Source: Candidatus Uhrbacteria bacterium
GTDB lineage: Bacteria > Patescibacteriota > Patescibacteriia > 2-12-FULL-60-25
Length of the DNA stretch: 36,755 nt
Assembly: GCA_009691315.1 (NCBI GenBank)
Contig: SICT01000002.1
Coordinates: 1 to 36,755 of the forward strand
Direction of reading: 5' to 3'
The notes beneath the pieces are model-generated. The model was not told the origin of the DNA and searched no databases. It saw nothing but the letters and a program-made list of their open reading frames with translations. Position numbers and translations under genes: made by a program. The stretch's first letter is position 1, and every line of letters starts with the position of its first letter. This document shows positions 23,318-31,148 of this stretch, in pieces.

Positions 23318-23926
23318 CTAAAAGATCTTATTCCACACCCACACCAGGATTTTTCCCAGCCAGTGGCGGGGGATTTCCTCGTGCGAATTGATCGGCGGTT
23401 GGGGTTGATCCCCTGTCGATCGAACTTCGTTCATTGGCTGAGGAATCGTTTCCTGGTAGGGAGGTGAGGCTGGAGATTCCTCTAGACAAATGAAGTCGAT
23501 CGTCAACTGCTCCAGGCGGATTTCTCCGCGCATGGGGGCAGTGATGAACTGGCGGAAGATTCCAGGTCGTTTGGGCGCAGGTTCAGCTCCGTGGAGTAGA
23601 TCCTCGCCATCTTGCCAGCAGACATCTCCATCTGCTCGCATTTTCCCTTTGAACACCGAACCTTCGGTATCCTTGGGAAGATACAGCCAGTAGCCTGATC
23701 CTTGCGGGACGATCAGTCGTCCTGCTCGGTTCCGTCTGGTGAAGTCATGAGCCGGACCGATATCCAGGCTCCTTCCGTCACTCAGCCACAGCGCGTCATC
23801 CTCTCCCGCTCGAAGAACGAGATACATTCTTGGTTGTCCCAGGTCTGCACCGTAGGACACCTCGATCTGGAGAGAAGCGCGAGAAGGCGGCGAGACTGCC
23901 ACTGTTACGCTTGCTCTTGGTTGCAT
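23318..23926 (-). CDS. Orphan protein with strong ribosome site and aromatic C-terminal tail
   Basis: A 202-residue product starting at the ATG preceded by AAAGGAGGT, the best Shine-Dalgarno site in the window; an upstream in-frame start at 23998 would begin inside the -35 box. The N-terminal two thirds look like a beta-rich soluble domain (SLQIEVSYGADL, MYLVLRAGEDDALWLSDGRS, GSGYWLYLPKD). A Pro-rich segment follows, and the last 15 residues (HWLGKILVWVWNKIF) are amphipathic to hydrophobic and could dip into a membrane. Codons favour C/G at the third position. It has its own promoter and terminator. No family recognised. Confidence 0.65.
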   Translation of the reverse strand: MQPRASVTVAVSPPSRASLQIEVSYGADLGQPRMYLVLRAGEDDALWLSDGRSLDIGPAHDFTRRNRAGRLIVPQGSGYWLYLPKDTEGSVFKGKMRADGDVCWQDGEDLLHGAEPAPKRPGIFRQFITAPMRGEIRLEQLTIDFICLEESPASPPYQETIPQPMNEVRSTGDQPQPPINSHEEIPRHWLGKILVWVWNKIF

Positions 23927-23969
23927 GTCCGCCACCTCCTTTCTTTGAAGACGATTGGTCGGACGGATG

Positions 23970-23998
23970 AACCTATCAACCCCTGAGAAGTCTGTCAA
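23970..23998 (-). promoter_or_regulatory. Promoter of the 23926 orphan gene
   Basis: On the minus strand, TTGACA (23998-23993), a 17-base spacer, and TAGGTT (23975-23970). It overlaps the last codons of the upstream host-attachment-like gene. Confidence 0.7.
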
Positions 23999-24410
23999 GA
24001 CTCTCTAGGATGTGCTCCTTCATTAAATCTACTCCCAATTCTTTGTGAATGAAAGGTGTAATATCATGCGCAAGTTTTGCACGCAGAGCATGAGCTAAAT
24101 CCGGTCGCATAATCGTATCAATGCGTTTGATATTTTTTGTTCGGCACAGGGTCTCAATTTTTTCTTTCATTAAATGCACAAAATGATGAAGCCGCTCGTC
24201 ATCATTCGGTTCCGTGCCGCTTCGAGAGCCACCATGATCTCCATTGACAAAAGCCCCCTCGCGATCACTCTTCTGTTCATGCGGAGTCACTAACTGATCA
24301 AGCTCTTCCAGCGTCTCAAGATGCACCAGCCAGAATTGTGCATGCACATGATCTGCCAGGACGATTAGCGTTGGCTCAGAAAAATGTTGGAGATGTTTGG
24401 GGAGTTGCAT
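23976..24410 (-). CDS. Host-attachment-protein-like / eRF1-like domain protein
   Basis: A 144-residue protein with the layout of the 'protein required for attachment to host cells' family. A strand LIVLADHVHAQFWLV near the N-terminus leads into a DRE...HGGSRSG linker, then a helix LHHFVHLMKEKIETLC, a RIDTIMRPDLAHALR strand-helix, and a final ELGVDLMKEHILESL. This family belongs to the bacterial eRF1-like superfamily, and its biochemical role is poorly known despite the name. The gene starts 8 bases after the thymidine kinase stop, so the two are probably one transcript. Family call is moderate. Confidence 0.6.
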   Translation of the reverse strand: MQLPKHLQHFSEPTLIVLADHVHAQFWLVHLETLEELDQLVTPHEQKSDREGAFVNGDHGGSRSGTEPNDDERLHHFVHLMKEKIETLCRTKNIKRIDTIMRPDLAHALRAKLAHDITPFIHKELGVDLMKEHILESLDRLLRG

Positions 24411-24418
24411 AGAAAATA

Positions 24419-25015
24419 TTATGTTATTTCATGATGAGTAAGACAACGGGCTTCATAGGTGACACCATCGGCCAGATCATCGATCAGCACTTGTGGATCA
24501 TGGATGGGGACTGGTTTGCCATGGCGCAAGCGTTGCGTACGGGTGGCATTATATTGCCGGCACACACTGCAGACCGCGCGTGAACGTTGAATGATCGTCT
24601 CGGGCAGCGCCATGATGGCTTGGGACGTGGGAAACATTTGCCCGCGGAAATCATTGTCCAAACCGGAAATCAGGATAGTTTTTCCACGGCGCAGCTCTGT
24701 TTCTAGTAACGACACGATCTCTGTGGGGAAAAATTGTACCTCATCAATCCCAATCACGAGTTTAGCATCAATCGCATCCCGAATGGCAGAGAAGTCGTTA
24801 ATGTTGATGGCGATAGCGTCATGCAGGAGTCCGCCTCGGGATTGAACCGTTGGAGTTCTGGTATCAATCGACGGCCTCAGACAGATGAGGGGGATCTGCT
24901 GTTCGCGAAAAATTTGCAGATGGCGCACGAGTTCCAATGTCTTTCCGCAGGCCATGGGGCCGGTAAAAAAGGTGAGGGAACCTTGATGCGGAGCGAGGGT
25001 TTGAGCCGTCACCAT
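24419..25015 (-). CDS. tdk: Thymidine kinase (type II)
   Basis: Phosphorylates thymidine to dTMP in nucleotide salvage, which fits an organism with limited de novo synthesis. A 198-residue protein: Walker A GPMACGKTLEL (about residues 20-30), Walker B-like VIGIDEVQFF (about 87-96), SGLDNDFRGQMF (about 112-124), and CSVC as the first zinc pair in the lasso region. The C-terminal pair is reduced to a single clear Cys (EARCLTHHE), so the second zinc pair may use His. The ATG at 25015 is preferred to a GTG at 25036. TGCTATCCT, an extended -10 box, ends 11 bases before the ATG, so the leader is very short and has no ribosome site. Confidence 0.93.
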   Translation of the reverse strand: MVTAQTLAPHQGSLTFFTGPMACGKTLELVRHLQIFREQQIPLICLRPSIDTRTPTVQSRGGLLHDAIAININDFSAIRDAIDAKLVIGIDEVQFFPTEIVSLLETELRRGKTILISGLDNDFRGQMFPTSQAIMALPETIIQRSRAVCSVCRQYNATRTQRLRHGKPVPIHDPQVLIDDLADGVTYEARCLTHHEIT

Positions 25016-25046
25016 AGATCGGCTACAGGATAGCACAATCCATGAC

Positions 25047-25052
25047 TTGACA
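25047..25052 (+). promoter_or_regulatory. -35 box of the 25105 orphan gene
   Basis: TTGACA; the -10 box is not clear (GACGCT at the 17-base position, TAGGAT six bases further on). Confidence 0.45.
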
Positions 25053-25104
25053 AAAAGGATTTTTTCAGCGACGCTTAGGATCGTTCTTCAAACAGGAGTG
25101 ACCC

Positions 25105-25506
25105 ATGTCAGCCGTATCTGATTTGGGGCCGCTCTTGCTCGAGCGGTCCTTGCCTTTAATTGAGCGCGTGCGCTTTGATGGAAAAGCCGACGGAGGGCTA
25201 CAGATCCGCGTGTGCGCCAAGAGCCCAGATTTCCGTCCTGGGGCACTCACGGATGTGCATGTCCTAACGGAAATTGTGGTCGACGTTTCAAAAAGAGAGC
25301 CGCGATTTGTCATGGGCCAGCTCATCTTGGTCCAGACGCAAGAGGCGCGAGGACTGATGTACTCGTACCACTTTATCCCGGGGCAGGCGGATATTCTCGC
25401 CGACATCCATTTCGTCGGTGTTTGCCCCTGGTGCAACATCAAAGAGTTGCGTTTTTTACACGGGGCTGGAATAGCCCAGTTCCCCAATCACTTCTTCTGT
25501 TCTTAA
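25105..25506 (+). CDS. Orphan protein with strong ribosome site
   Basis: A 133-residue soluble protein with a good ribosome site (CAGGAGTG, 7 bases before ATG). Beta-rich sequence (LPLIERVRFDGKADGGLQIR, VLTEIVVDVSKREPRFVMGQ) is followed by VGVCPWCNIKELRFLHG, which has a CxxC pair plus His that might bind a metal. Third codon positions favour C/G. It is monocistronic between a TTGACA box and a terminator at 25509. No family recognised. Confidence 0.65.
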   Translation: MSAVSDLGPLLLERSLPLIERVRFDGKADGGLQIRVCAKSPDFRPGALTDVHVLTEIVVDVSKREPRFVMGQLILVQTQEARGLMYSYHFIPGQADILADIHFVGVCPWCNIKELRFLHGAGIAQFPNHFFCS

Positions 25507-25508
25507 AA

Positions 25509-25536
25509 GCCCCTCCAAACTGGAGAGGCATTTTTA
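25509..25536 (+). terminator. Intrinsic terminator of the 25105 unit
   Basis: GCCCCTCCA (25509-25517) pairs with TGGAGAGGC (25521-25529), one mismatch, then ATTTTTAATT. Confidence 0.75.
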
Positions 25537-25553
25537 ATTCTATTTACGTTTCT

Positions 25554-26672
25554 TTATTCGATCTCAGCAGCAACCAGGGCAATATCATCTGTTTCAGCAC
25601 CTGGCTTGTCGTGCTGACTTAACATGTCTAAAGACTCAGTCAAAGGAAAATTAATCTTCACGCCTGAGCTTTGGCTTTGTGGAAAGGCTTCGCTCATGGC
25701 TTGCAGATCCATTTCTTCGCCATCACCTGCGCGGAATTTTTTCTCAAGTCCATCTGTTGCTAGAAGAATTTTGTCGCCCTTTTTGACTCGGCGAATGGTT
25801 AAAGAGGGGATGGCTAACTGATCATCACCACCTAAACATGCGACCATACTGCGTTTAAGTTCGCTATAAGTCACTTCTTTTTTGCCAATTTTAAACGTGG
25901 CTGTTGGATTTTGTTTTAGGTCTTCTAGCTGAGACGGCGTGATCATGCCGCGGGTCAGAAGAACATTCAGCAAAGAATCTTCGATGGTTGATTGCACGAA
26001 TTCTCCGGTCGCCTGTTTATATTTAAACGCTCGACTATCTCCAACATTGATGGAGATATGCCACTTGCTACCGTCTGGAGCGGTGTGAACAAGCCCAGTG
26101 CACAACGTCGCCTTGCCACCAGTCTCACGCACCTTAGCATTTATATTGATCGCCGCGTTCATTAAAGAAAAAGATTTTCTTGCCATCTCAGGATCCACTT
26201 TCATGATCCCTTGAATACGTTTTTCAAGTTCTTCTGTTAGTCCAGGAAAATCATGCCCGTATTTTTGTTTTTGTAAAGCAGTCATCTGCTCCACTAATTC
26301 TTTATCATCTAAAACCGAGGTGGCAGTCAAGGCGTCTTCATAGCTCATTGGAAAGTCATCTGCCAAAATCGCGCTGGCATCAGCTCCCTCGGTTTTTCCT
26401 TCTTTCTCACCCAAGCCATCGGTGACACCAACCAGACCCGTTTTTGGATCCACGATTATATTATCTTGATTTCGATTTTCACGATTTCCACGACGCTCAG
26501 GTTTTTTTGCAATCGTGGCCGCCACCTTCATCCCTTCAAAACCAGGCACCCAAAAAGCCGGGATGTTGGCTTTATAGCGGATTTCCTCGAGCGCCTCATC
26601 ACGACTCAATGATCGACCGCGTACATCAGGTTTTTCTTTACTCACCTTGATAGCTTGATCGTAGATGCTCAT
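25554..26672 (-). CDS. PP2C-family protein serine/threonine phosphatase
   Basis: A 372-residue metal-dependent phosphatase. GLVGVTDGLGEKEGK (about 75-90) carries the DG metal-binding pair, INVGDSRAFKY (about 210-220) the GDSR element, DKILLATDGLEKKF (about 293-306) the second Asp, and ETDDIALV (about 361-368) the final DD. All expected Asp ligands can be seen. An insert of about 90 charged residues lies between the first and second motif. No partner kinase is in the window. The gene has a good promoter at 26702-26730 but no Shine-Dalgarno site, and a leader of about 25 bases. Confidence 0.88.
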   Translation of the reverse strand: MSIYDQAIKVSKEKPDVRGRSLSRDEALEEIRYKANIPAFWVPGFEGMKVAATIAKKPERRGNRENRNQDNIIVDPKTGLVGVTDGLGEKEGKTEGADASAILADDFPMSYEDALTATSVLDDKELVEQMTALQKQKYGHDFPGLTEELEKRIQGIMKVDPEMARKSFSLMNAAININAKVRETGGKATLCTGLVHTAPDGSKWHISINVGDSRAFKYKQATGEFVQSTIEDSLLNVLLTRGMITPSQLEDLKQNPTATFKIGKKEVTYSELKRSMVACLGGDDQLAIPSLTIRRVKKGDKILLATDGLEKKFRAGDGEEMDLQAMSEAFPQSQSSGVKINFPLTESLDMLSQHDKPGAETDDIALVAAEIE

Positions 26673-26701
26673 AAGAGAAAATGAATGATTTCTAAGAAGA
26701 A

Positions 26702-26730
26702 ATAATATCAGAAAAATAACCTTTTGTCAA
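26702..26730 (-). promoter_or_regulatory. Promoter of the PP2C gene
   Basis: On the minus strand TTGACA (26730-26725), a 17-base spacer, and TATTAT (26707-26702). Confidence 0.75.
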
Positions 26731-26752
26731 CTCGTTTACAGCATATTTTTTA

Positions 26753-27226
26753 TTATTTATGATACGTTTTTCCCGACAGAATCATCTCGGCGCGATAGAG
26801 TTGTTCAAGGAGTGTGATGCGGGCAAGAAGATGAGGGAGGGTGTGTTTGCCAAAAGACAGAACATGATGCGCGCGCTCCTTGATCGACGAGTCTAAGCCC
26901 CACGATCCACCGATCAGAAAAACAACGGGCCGGCCACCAGCAGACCACTCACTCATTTTTTTTGCGAGCATCGTCGACGACAGATTTTGGCCGGTTTCAT
27001 CCAGCGCGATTACCCAAGCAGAAGCGGGGAGCGACTTGAGTAGAGATTCGGCTTCAAGTCTTCTGGTTTTCTCTTCGTTTGGTTTGGCAGAGCCTTGATG
27101 CCCTTCGGGCAATTCAATCAGTTGAATTTTCGCCATGGACCCAAGTCGTTCGATGTAGGTGTGGATAGCTTCTTTTTGCCAGGCTTCATGGGGCTTGCCA
27201 ATCGCTCGAATCATGAGGAAATGCAT
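26753..27226 (-). CDS. rlmH: 23S rRNA (pseudouridine-1915 N3)-methyltransferase RlmH
   Basis: A SPOUT-class methyltransferase that methylates pseudouridine 1915 in helix 69 of 23S rRNA, using SAM, on assembled ribosomes. It is 157 residues, the usual RlmH length. MHFLMIRAIGKPHEAW at the N-terminus and the knot elements WVIALDETGQNLSS, VVFLIGGSWGLD and the C-terminal HLLARITLLEQLYRA are all typical. The ATG at 27226 matches the family start; a longer in-frame start at 27334 would run through the rRNA leader. It is divergent from the 23S-5S unit, whose promoter begins 26 bases away, so the enzyme is encoded next to its own substrate. Confidence 0.95.
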   Translation of the reverse strand: MHFLMIRAIGKPHEAWQKEAIHTYIERLGSMAKIQLIELPEGHQGSAKPNEEKTRRLEAESLLKSLPASAWVIALDETGQNLSSTMLAKKMSEWSAGGRPVVFLIGGSWGLDSSIKERAHHVLSFGKHTLPHLLARITLLEQLYRAEMILSGKTYHK

Positions 27227-27252
27227 AGGATTTTTCGCTGGAGAATAAAGAC

Positions 27253-27281
27253 TTGACAAAGGTTTTAGGTTTCTATAAACT
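27253..27281 (+). promoter_or_regulatory. Promoter of the leader RNA / 23S-5S unit
   Basis: TTGACA (27253-27258) with TATAAA (27274-27279, 15-base spacer) or TAAACT (27276-27281, 17-base spacer). It is the only clear promoter upstream of the 23S gene, but a terminator lies between (27415). Confidence 0.6.
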
Positions 27282-27304
27282 GCGGGCACTTTGATACCCC
27301 CATG

Positions 27305-27329
27305 TCCCCCTCCGTTAAAGCTTCGGGGA
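27305..27329. repeat. Direct repeat / hairpin, copy 1
   Basis: TCCCCCTCCG then TTAAAGCTTCGGGG; the same sequence with one change recurs at 27447-27472. Confidence 0.6.
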
Positions 27330-27344
27330 ACCACTGGAGATCCT

Positions 27345-27389
27345 ATGAGCTACACCATTTTCGCGAGCACGAACTCGCTTCACGGCTAA
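27345..27389 (+). CDS. 14-residue open reading frame in the rRNA leader, possible leader peptide
   Basis: ATG preceded by TGGAG five to six bases upstream; it encodes MSYTIFASTNSLHG and then stops. It lies between the promoter at 27253 and the terminator at 27415, and its start codon can be paired with 27404-27409. This is the layout of a translated attenuator leader. It may also be chance, given the short length; no enrichment in one amino acid suggests a sensed ligand. Confidence 0.3.
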   Translation: MSYTIFASTNSLHG

Positions 27390-27414
27390 GCACTTGGAAC
27401 CTCCATAGGGGTAC

Positions 27415-27446
27415 ACCGCTTGGCCGACCGCCAGGCGGTTTTTTTC
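27415..27446 (+). terminator. Intrinsic terminator between promoter and 23S gene
   Basis: ACCGCTTGG (27415-27423) pairs with CCAGGCGGT (27431-27439, one T-G pair), loop CCGACCG, then seven Ts. For the 23S gene to be made from the promoter at 27253 this must be read through, or a second promoter must lie in 27447-27600, where none is obvious. Confidence 0.8.
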
Positions 27447-27472
27447 TCCCCCTCCGCTAAAGCTTCGGGGGA
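27447..27472. repeat. Direct repeat / hairpin, copy 2
   Basis: TCCCCCTCCG then CTAAAGCTTCGGGGGA, nearly identical to 27305-27329; the two copies flank the leader RNA. Confidence 0.6.
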
Positions 27473-27606
27473 CAGGCCCACAATAACATAAGAAGAGTCA
27501 GTCAGTGATGAGTCCTGATCTTGATCACGATTCGTCAGTGTCTGTCTCACAAGAGTTCTGGATGAGATGAGTGGGTTGGACCGGTCTTCGACAACCAAAT
27601 AGCACA

Positions 27607-27631
27607 ATCAGTATGTGATATGTGCAAGGCA
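27607..27631 (+). other. Left arm of the pre-23S processing stem
   Basis: ATCAGTATGT (27607-27616), GAT, ATGTGCAAGGCA (27620-27631) are exactly complementary to 31914-31938 apart from a 3x3 internal loop. A stem of this kind is the usual RNase III substrate that releases pre-23S rRNA. Confidence 0.85.
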
Positions 27632-27991
27632 TTGGAACGTTTGTGTACAGCAAACGTTCACAACCCAAATTGTAAGCAATAAAAAATACACCTTAAAGAA
27701 ATCTGTCATTCAATCTTATCTCTATCAATAACATGGGAGGGATGAGCATCTGGATGGCCGAAGCACGTAAGGGCGTACGGTGGATGGCTAGGCAGAGAGG
27801 AGCCGATGAAGGACGTGGCAGCCTGCGATAAGTCTCGGGGAGGTGGCAAGCAACCTTTGATCCGAGAATGTCCGAATGGGGAAACCTTTCCGCATAAACT
27901 GCGGAAGCTCGACCTCTGAATACATAGGAGGCGAGAGGGCACCTGGGGAAGTGAAACATCTCAGTACCCAGAGGAAAAGAAACAAATATAC

Positions 27992-28047
27992 GCAGACTTT
28001 TTATCCCGCAATGATTCTTCATGAATCACACGGGATAAAAAGTCTGC
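27992..28047 (+). other. Expanded hairpin (IVS-like) in 23S domain I
   Basis: GCAGACTTTTTATCCCG (27992-28008) and CGGGATAAAAAGTCTGC (28031-28047) form a perfect 17-bp stem with a second TGATTC/GAATCA stem inside. E. coli has only a short helix here, between GAAAAGAAA and AGTAGCGGCGAGC. Such elements are sometimes excised without religation, leaving fragmented rRNA. Confidence 0.75.
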
Positions 28048-28991
28048 ATGATTCCCTTAGTAGCGGCGAGCGAAACGGGACGAGCCCAAACCTTTATCAT
28101 TAACCTTTGTAAGAAGTTAGACGCAAGTTTAGCAACGAGCAGAGGGGCGAGCGTGGGCTTTCGTGATAAGGGGGTTGCGGGACGGAACATGCCAATCCCA
28201 TGAGCGGCATGAAGAGAAGATCACGTTAGTTGAATCCACTGGAAAGTGGAACCATAGACGGTGATAGTCCGGTAAACGAAAATTTGATCTTCCTTCAGTT
28301 CCTGATCCAAAGTACTACGAGGCTCGAGAAACCTCGTAGGAAGCAGCCACGACGATGTGGCAAGGCTAAATACTCCTCCTGACCGATAGTGAACAAGTAC
28401 AGTGATGGAAAGCTGAAAAGTAGCCCGGGAGGGCGATGAAATAGTATCTGAAACCGTACGCTTACAAGGAGTTGGAGTGGTTGTCGCAAGACAACCATGA
28501 CAGCGTTCCTATTGAAGAATGAGCCGACGAGTGTGATATACGTCGCTTGGTTAAGCCCCTGCGGGGGCGAAGCCGTAGTGAAAGCGAGCCTGAATAGGGC
28601 GTTTGTGGCGTATACACGACCCGAAACCCGGTGATCTAACCATGTCCAGGATGAAGTCCCGCGAAAGCGGGATGGAGGTCCGAACCCACGAGCCGTGCAA
28701 CACTCGGGGATGAGATGTGGTTAGAGGTGAAATTCCAATCGAACTGGGTGATAGCTGGTTCTCCCTGAAATAGATTTTGGTCTAGCGCTGATTAATAGCA
28801 TAACGGAGGTAGAGCACTGAATGGGGCCTGGGGCGCAAGCCTACAGTTTCCAACCAAACTCCGAATGCCGTTATGTGTTCCCAGCAGTCAGTCCTTGGGG
28901 GCTAAGCTCCAATGGACAAAAGGGAAACAGCCCTTGATCGCAGACTAAGGTCCCTAAATTCTTCCTCAGTGTCAAAGGTGGTCAGGTGACT

Positions 28992-29029
<38 letters not shown>

Positions 29030-30025
29030 TAAAGAAAGCGTAACAGCTCACTGGTCAAGTTGCTCGGCGCCGAAAACTTATCGGGGCTTAAGGAAGATAC
29101 CGAAGTCGCGGATTCATTTGATCTTCGGATCGAGTGAGTGGTAAGGGAGCATTCTCTTTGCGCCGAAGCGGAAGGCGTGAGCCACCGTGGAGCGGAGAGA
29201 AGTGAGAATGTCGGCATGAGTAGCAAAAAGACAGGTGAAAATCCTGTCCACCATAAACCCAAGGTTTCCAGGGCAACGCGAATCGTCCCTGGGTTAGTCG
29301 GTCCTAAGGCGAGGCTGAAAAGCGTAGTCGATGGACAGCAGGTTAATATTCCTGCACTTCCCTATTTTTTCGACGGAGTGACACATCGTTCAACTGGTCG
29401 AGTCTCTTGGAATGAGACTTCGGGCACGAAGGGGTGATTGATAGGTAAATCCGTCAGTCGCAAACCTCGTTGTGATCGTAAGTTTGCTGAAAGGCAAGCA
29501 AGGGCCGGGACTGCGGTGTCGAGAAAACCTCCTAGAGCTAAGGATAGGGGAACCGTACCGTAAACCGACACAGGTGGGTGGGCATACGTGTGCCAAGGTG
29601 TACGAGAGAACCCATGTTTAGGAACTCGGCAATACAACGGCCGTACCTTCGGTATAAGGCCTGCCCAGAGCAATCTGGGCCGCAGCTAAAGACGCTTTCC
29701 GACTGTTTACCAAAAACACAGCTTCCTGCTAAACCGCAAGGTGATGTATAGGAAGTGATGCCTGGCCAGTGTCAGAACGTTAAGGAGAGGGGTCATCCCG
29801 CAGCAATGCGGGGGCAGCTCTGAACTGAAGCGCTGATGAACGCCGGCGATAACTATAATCGTCCTAAGGTTCGCGAACTCTCTTTTGAGGGTGAGCGAAG
29901 GACTGGGACGATTGTAGGCAAATTGGTAAATCGCAATAAGCTGCCTCGCTCAGTAGTAATATTGAGTTGGTCTAAAAATAATTGGCTATATGCTGGAAAA
30001 TCTAGAAATGATAATGCAACTAGGG

Positions 30026-30031
30026 TATAAT
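30026..30031 (+). promoter_or_regulatory. -10 box before the homing endonuclease gene
   Basis: A perfect TATAAT 14 bases before the ATG at 30046, without a good -35 box. It may allow the endonuclease to be made separately from the rRNA transcript. Confidence 0.4.
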
Positions 30032-30045
30032 TCGACCATAGATTT

Positions 30046-30570
30046 ATGCCCAAGAAAATCGTTTCAGACAATCAGCAGGAAAGGCCAGAAATCATTTATT
30101 GGATCTGTGGGTTTGTCGATGGTGAAGGATGCTTCTCGGTAAGTATCATTCGCAATCAAACCACGAGCCTTGGATGGCAAGTGTTCCCAGAGTTTGTTGT
30201 CACGCAGGGAGAGAAGAGCAGATTCGCGCTAGAGAAAATAAAGGAATATTTTCAGTGCGGTGAGATCTACCTCAATCGGCGTCACGATAATCACAAGGAA
30301 TCACTCCTACGATTCTGTGTTCGATCGCAAAAGGATCTTCGAGAAAAGATTATACCTTTCTTCTCCAAGTTTCCTCTGCATACTGCGAAACGAGAAGATT
30401 TCAAAAAGTTTGTGAAAATCCTTCAGTTCATGAAGCGAGGAGATCACAAACAATTAAAAGGAATCCGATCGATCGCAGGGATTATTCAAAATATGAATCG
30501 AAAAGTGCCATCACGATTTCTGGAATCCTCAGAGACTACACGCCAATCCCCCGATGTAACATCGGGGTGA
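30046..30570 (+). CDS. LAGLIDADG homing endonuclease encoded in 23S intron 1
   Basis: A 174-residue single-motif LAGLIDADG enzyme: WICGFVDGEGCFSVSI (about residues 18-33) is the dimerisation helix and catalytic acidic residue. The protein should act as a homodimer that cuts intron-less 23S genes at the insertion site and so spreads the intron. Sequence after the motif (FVVTQGEKSRFALEKIKEYF, then LRFCVRSQKDL) fits the I-CreI/I-CeuI-type family. Its C-terminal codons overlap the P8 and P7 parts of the intron, so protein and ribozyme sequences are constrained together. No Shine-Dalgarno site. Confidence 0.9.
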   Translation: MPKKIVSDNQQERPEIIYWICGFVDGEGCFSVSIIRNQTTSLGWQVFPEFVVTQGEKSRFALEKIKEYFQCGEIYLNRRHDNHKESLLRFCVRSQKDLREKIIPFFSKFPLHTAKREDFKKFVKILQFMKRGDHKQLKGIRSIAGIIQNMNRKVPSRFLESSETTRQSPDVTSG

Positions 30571-31148
30571 AGATATAGTCCTTCGTCATCAAGGAAACGA
30601 AAAGCGAAATTCCTTGTCGGGTGAGTTCCGACCCGCACGAATGGCATAACGAGAGAGCGACTGTCTCAACATGGGACTCGGTGAAATTGCAAGTGGGGTG
30701 AAGATGCCCTGTACGCGCAGTCAGACGAAAAGACCCCGTGAAGCTTTACTATAAGTTGATATTGGGTATCGGTTTAGCATGTTCAGCGTAGGTGGGAGCG
30801 TAAGCACCAATGAGACACCACCCTTGCTCTATCGTTATTCTTATCACCGTCCGTGAAACCGGATGGTGAGACAGTATCTGCTGGGTAGTTTAACTGGGGC
30901 GGTTGCCTCCCAAAAAGTAACGGAGGCGTTCACAAAGGTCAGCTAGCTCCGGATGGAAATCGGAGCGATTCCGCAATGGGATAAGCTGGCTTAACTGCAA
31001 GACCAACAAGTCGAGCAGATGCGAAAGCAGGACATAGTGATCCGACCGTACGATATCGGACGGCGGAAGCTCAACGGATAAAAGCTACTCCGGGGATAAC
31101 AGGCTGATCTGGTCCAAGAGTCCACATCGACGACCAGGTTTGGCACCT

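Larger units (their letters stand above)
27290..27446 (+). ncRNA. Candidate structured leader RNA or small RNA
   Basis: The stretch between promoter and terminator can fold on itself: GCGG near its 5' end with CCGC near 27416-27419, and TACCCCCATG with CATAGGGGTA (about 27404-27413, one mismatch). Inside are a CCCC...GGGG hairpin (27306-27328) and GCGAG/CTCGC (27363-27378). CCTATG, which contains the start codon of a 14-codon reading frame, is exactly complementary to CATAGG (27404-27409). No known RNA class (4.5S, 6S, tmRNA, RNase P) is recognised. It may be a stand-alone small RNA or an attenuator in the rRNA leader. Confidence 0.45.
29871..30602 (+). other. Group I intron 1 in 23S (helix 69-71 region, near E. 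coli position 1931), with endonuclease gene
   Basis: Exon sequence follows the bacterial consensus up to CCTAAGGT (ending 29870) and resumes with AGCGAAATTCC (from 30603), so about 732 bases are inserted near position 1931, a known intron site in Thermotoga and Simkania. AAGATATAGTC (30570-30580) is the group I P7/S signature, preceded by a P8-like CCCCGAT/ATCGGGG hairpin that overlaps the end of the endonuclease gene. Exact splice sites are uncertain: the base before 30603 is A, not the expected terminal G. The best guide match is GGGACGATT (29905-29913) with exon AATCGTCCT (29857-29865), which would put the 5' site five bases earlier. Confidence 0.8.

Noticed and set aside
23927..23998. Longer start for the 23926 orphan gene
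   Set aside because: That start would begin in the -35 box, and the perfect AAAGGAGGT lies just before 23926.
25554..26672. PP2C gene as part of a kinase/phosphatase signalling or defence pair
   Set aside because: No kinase, FHA or effector gene is next to it; it is a single-gene unit with its own promoter.
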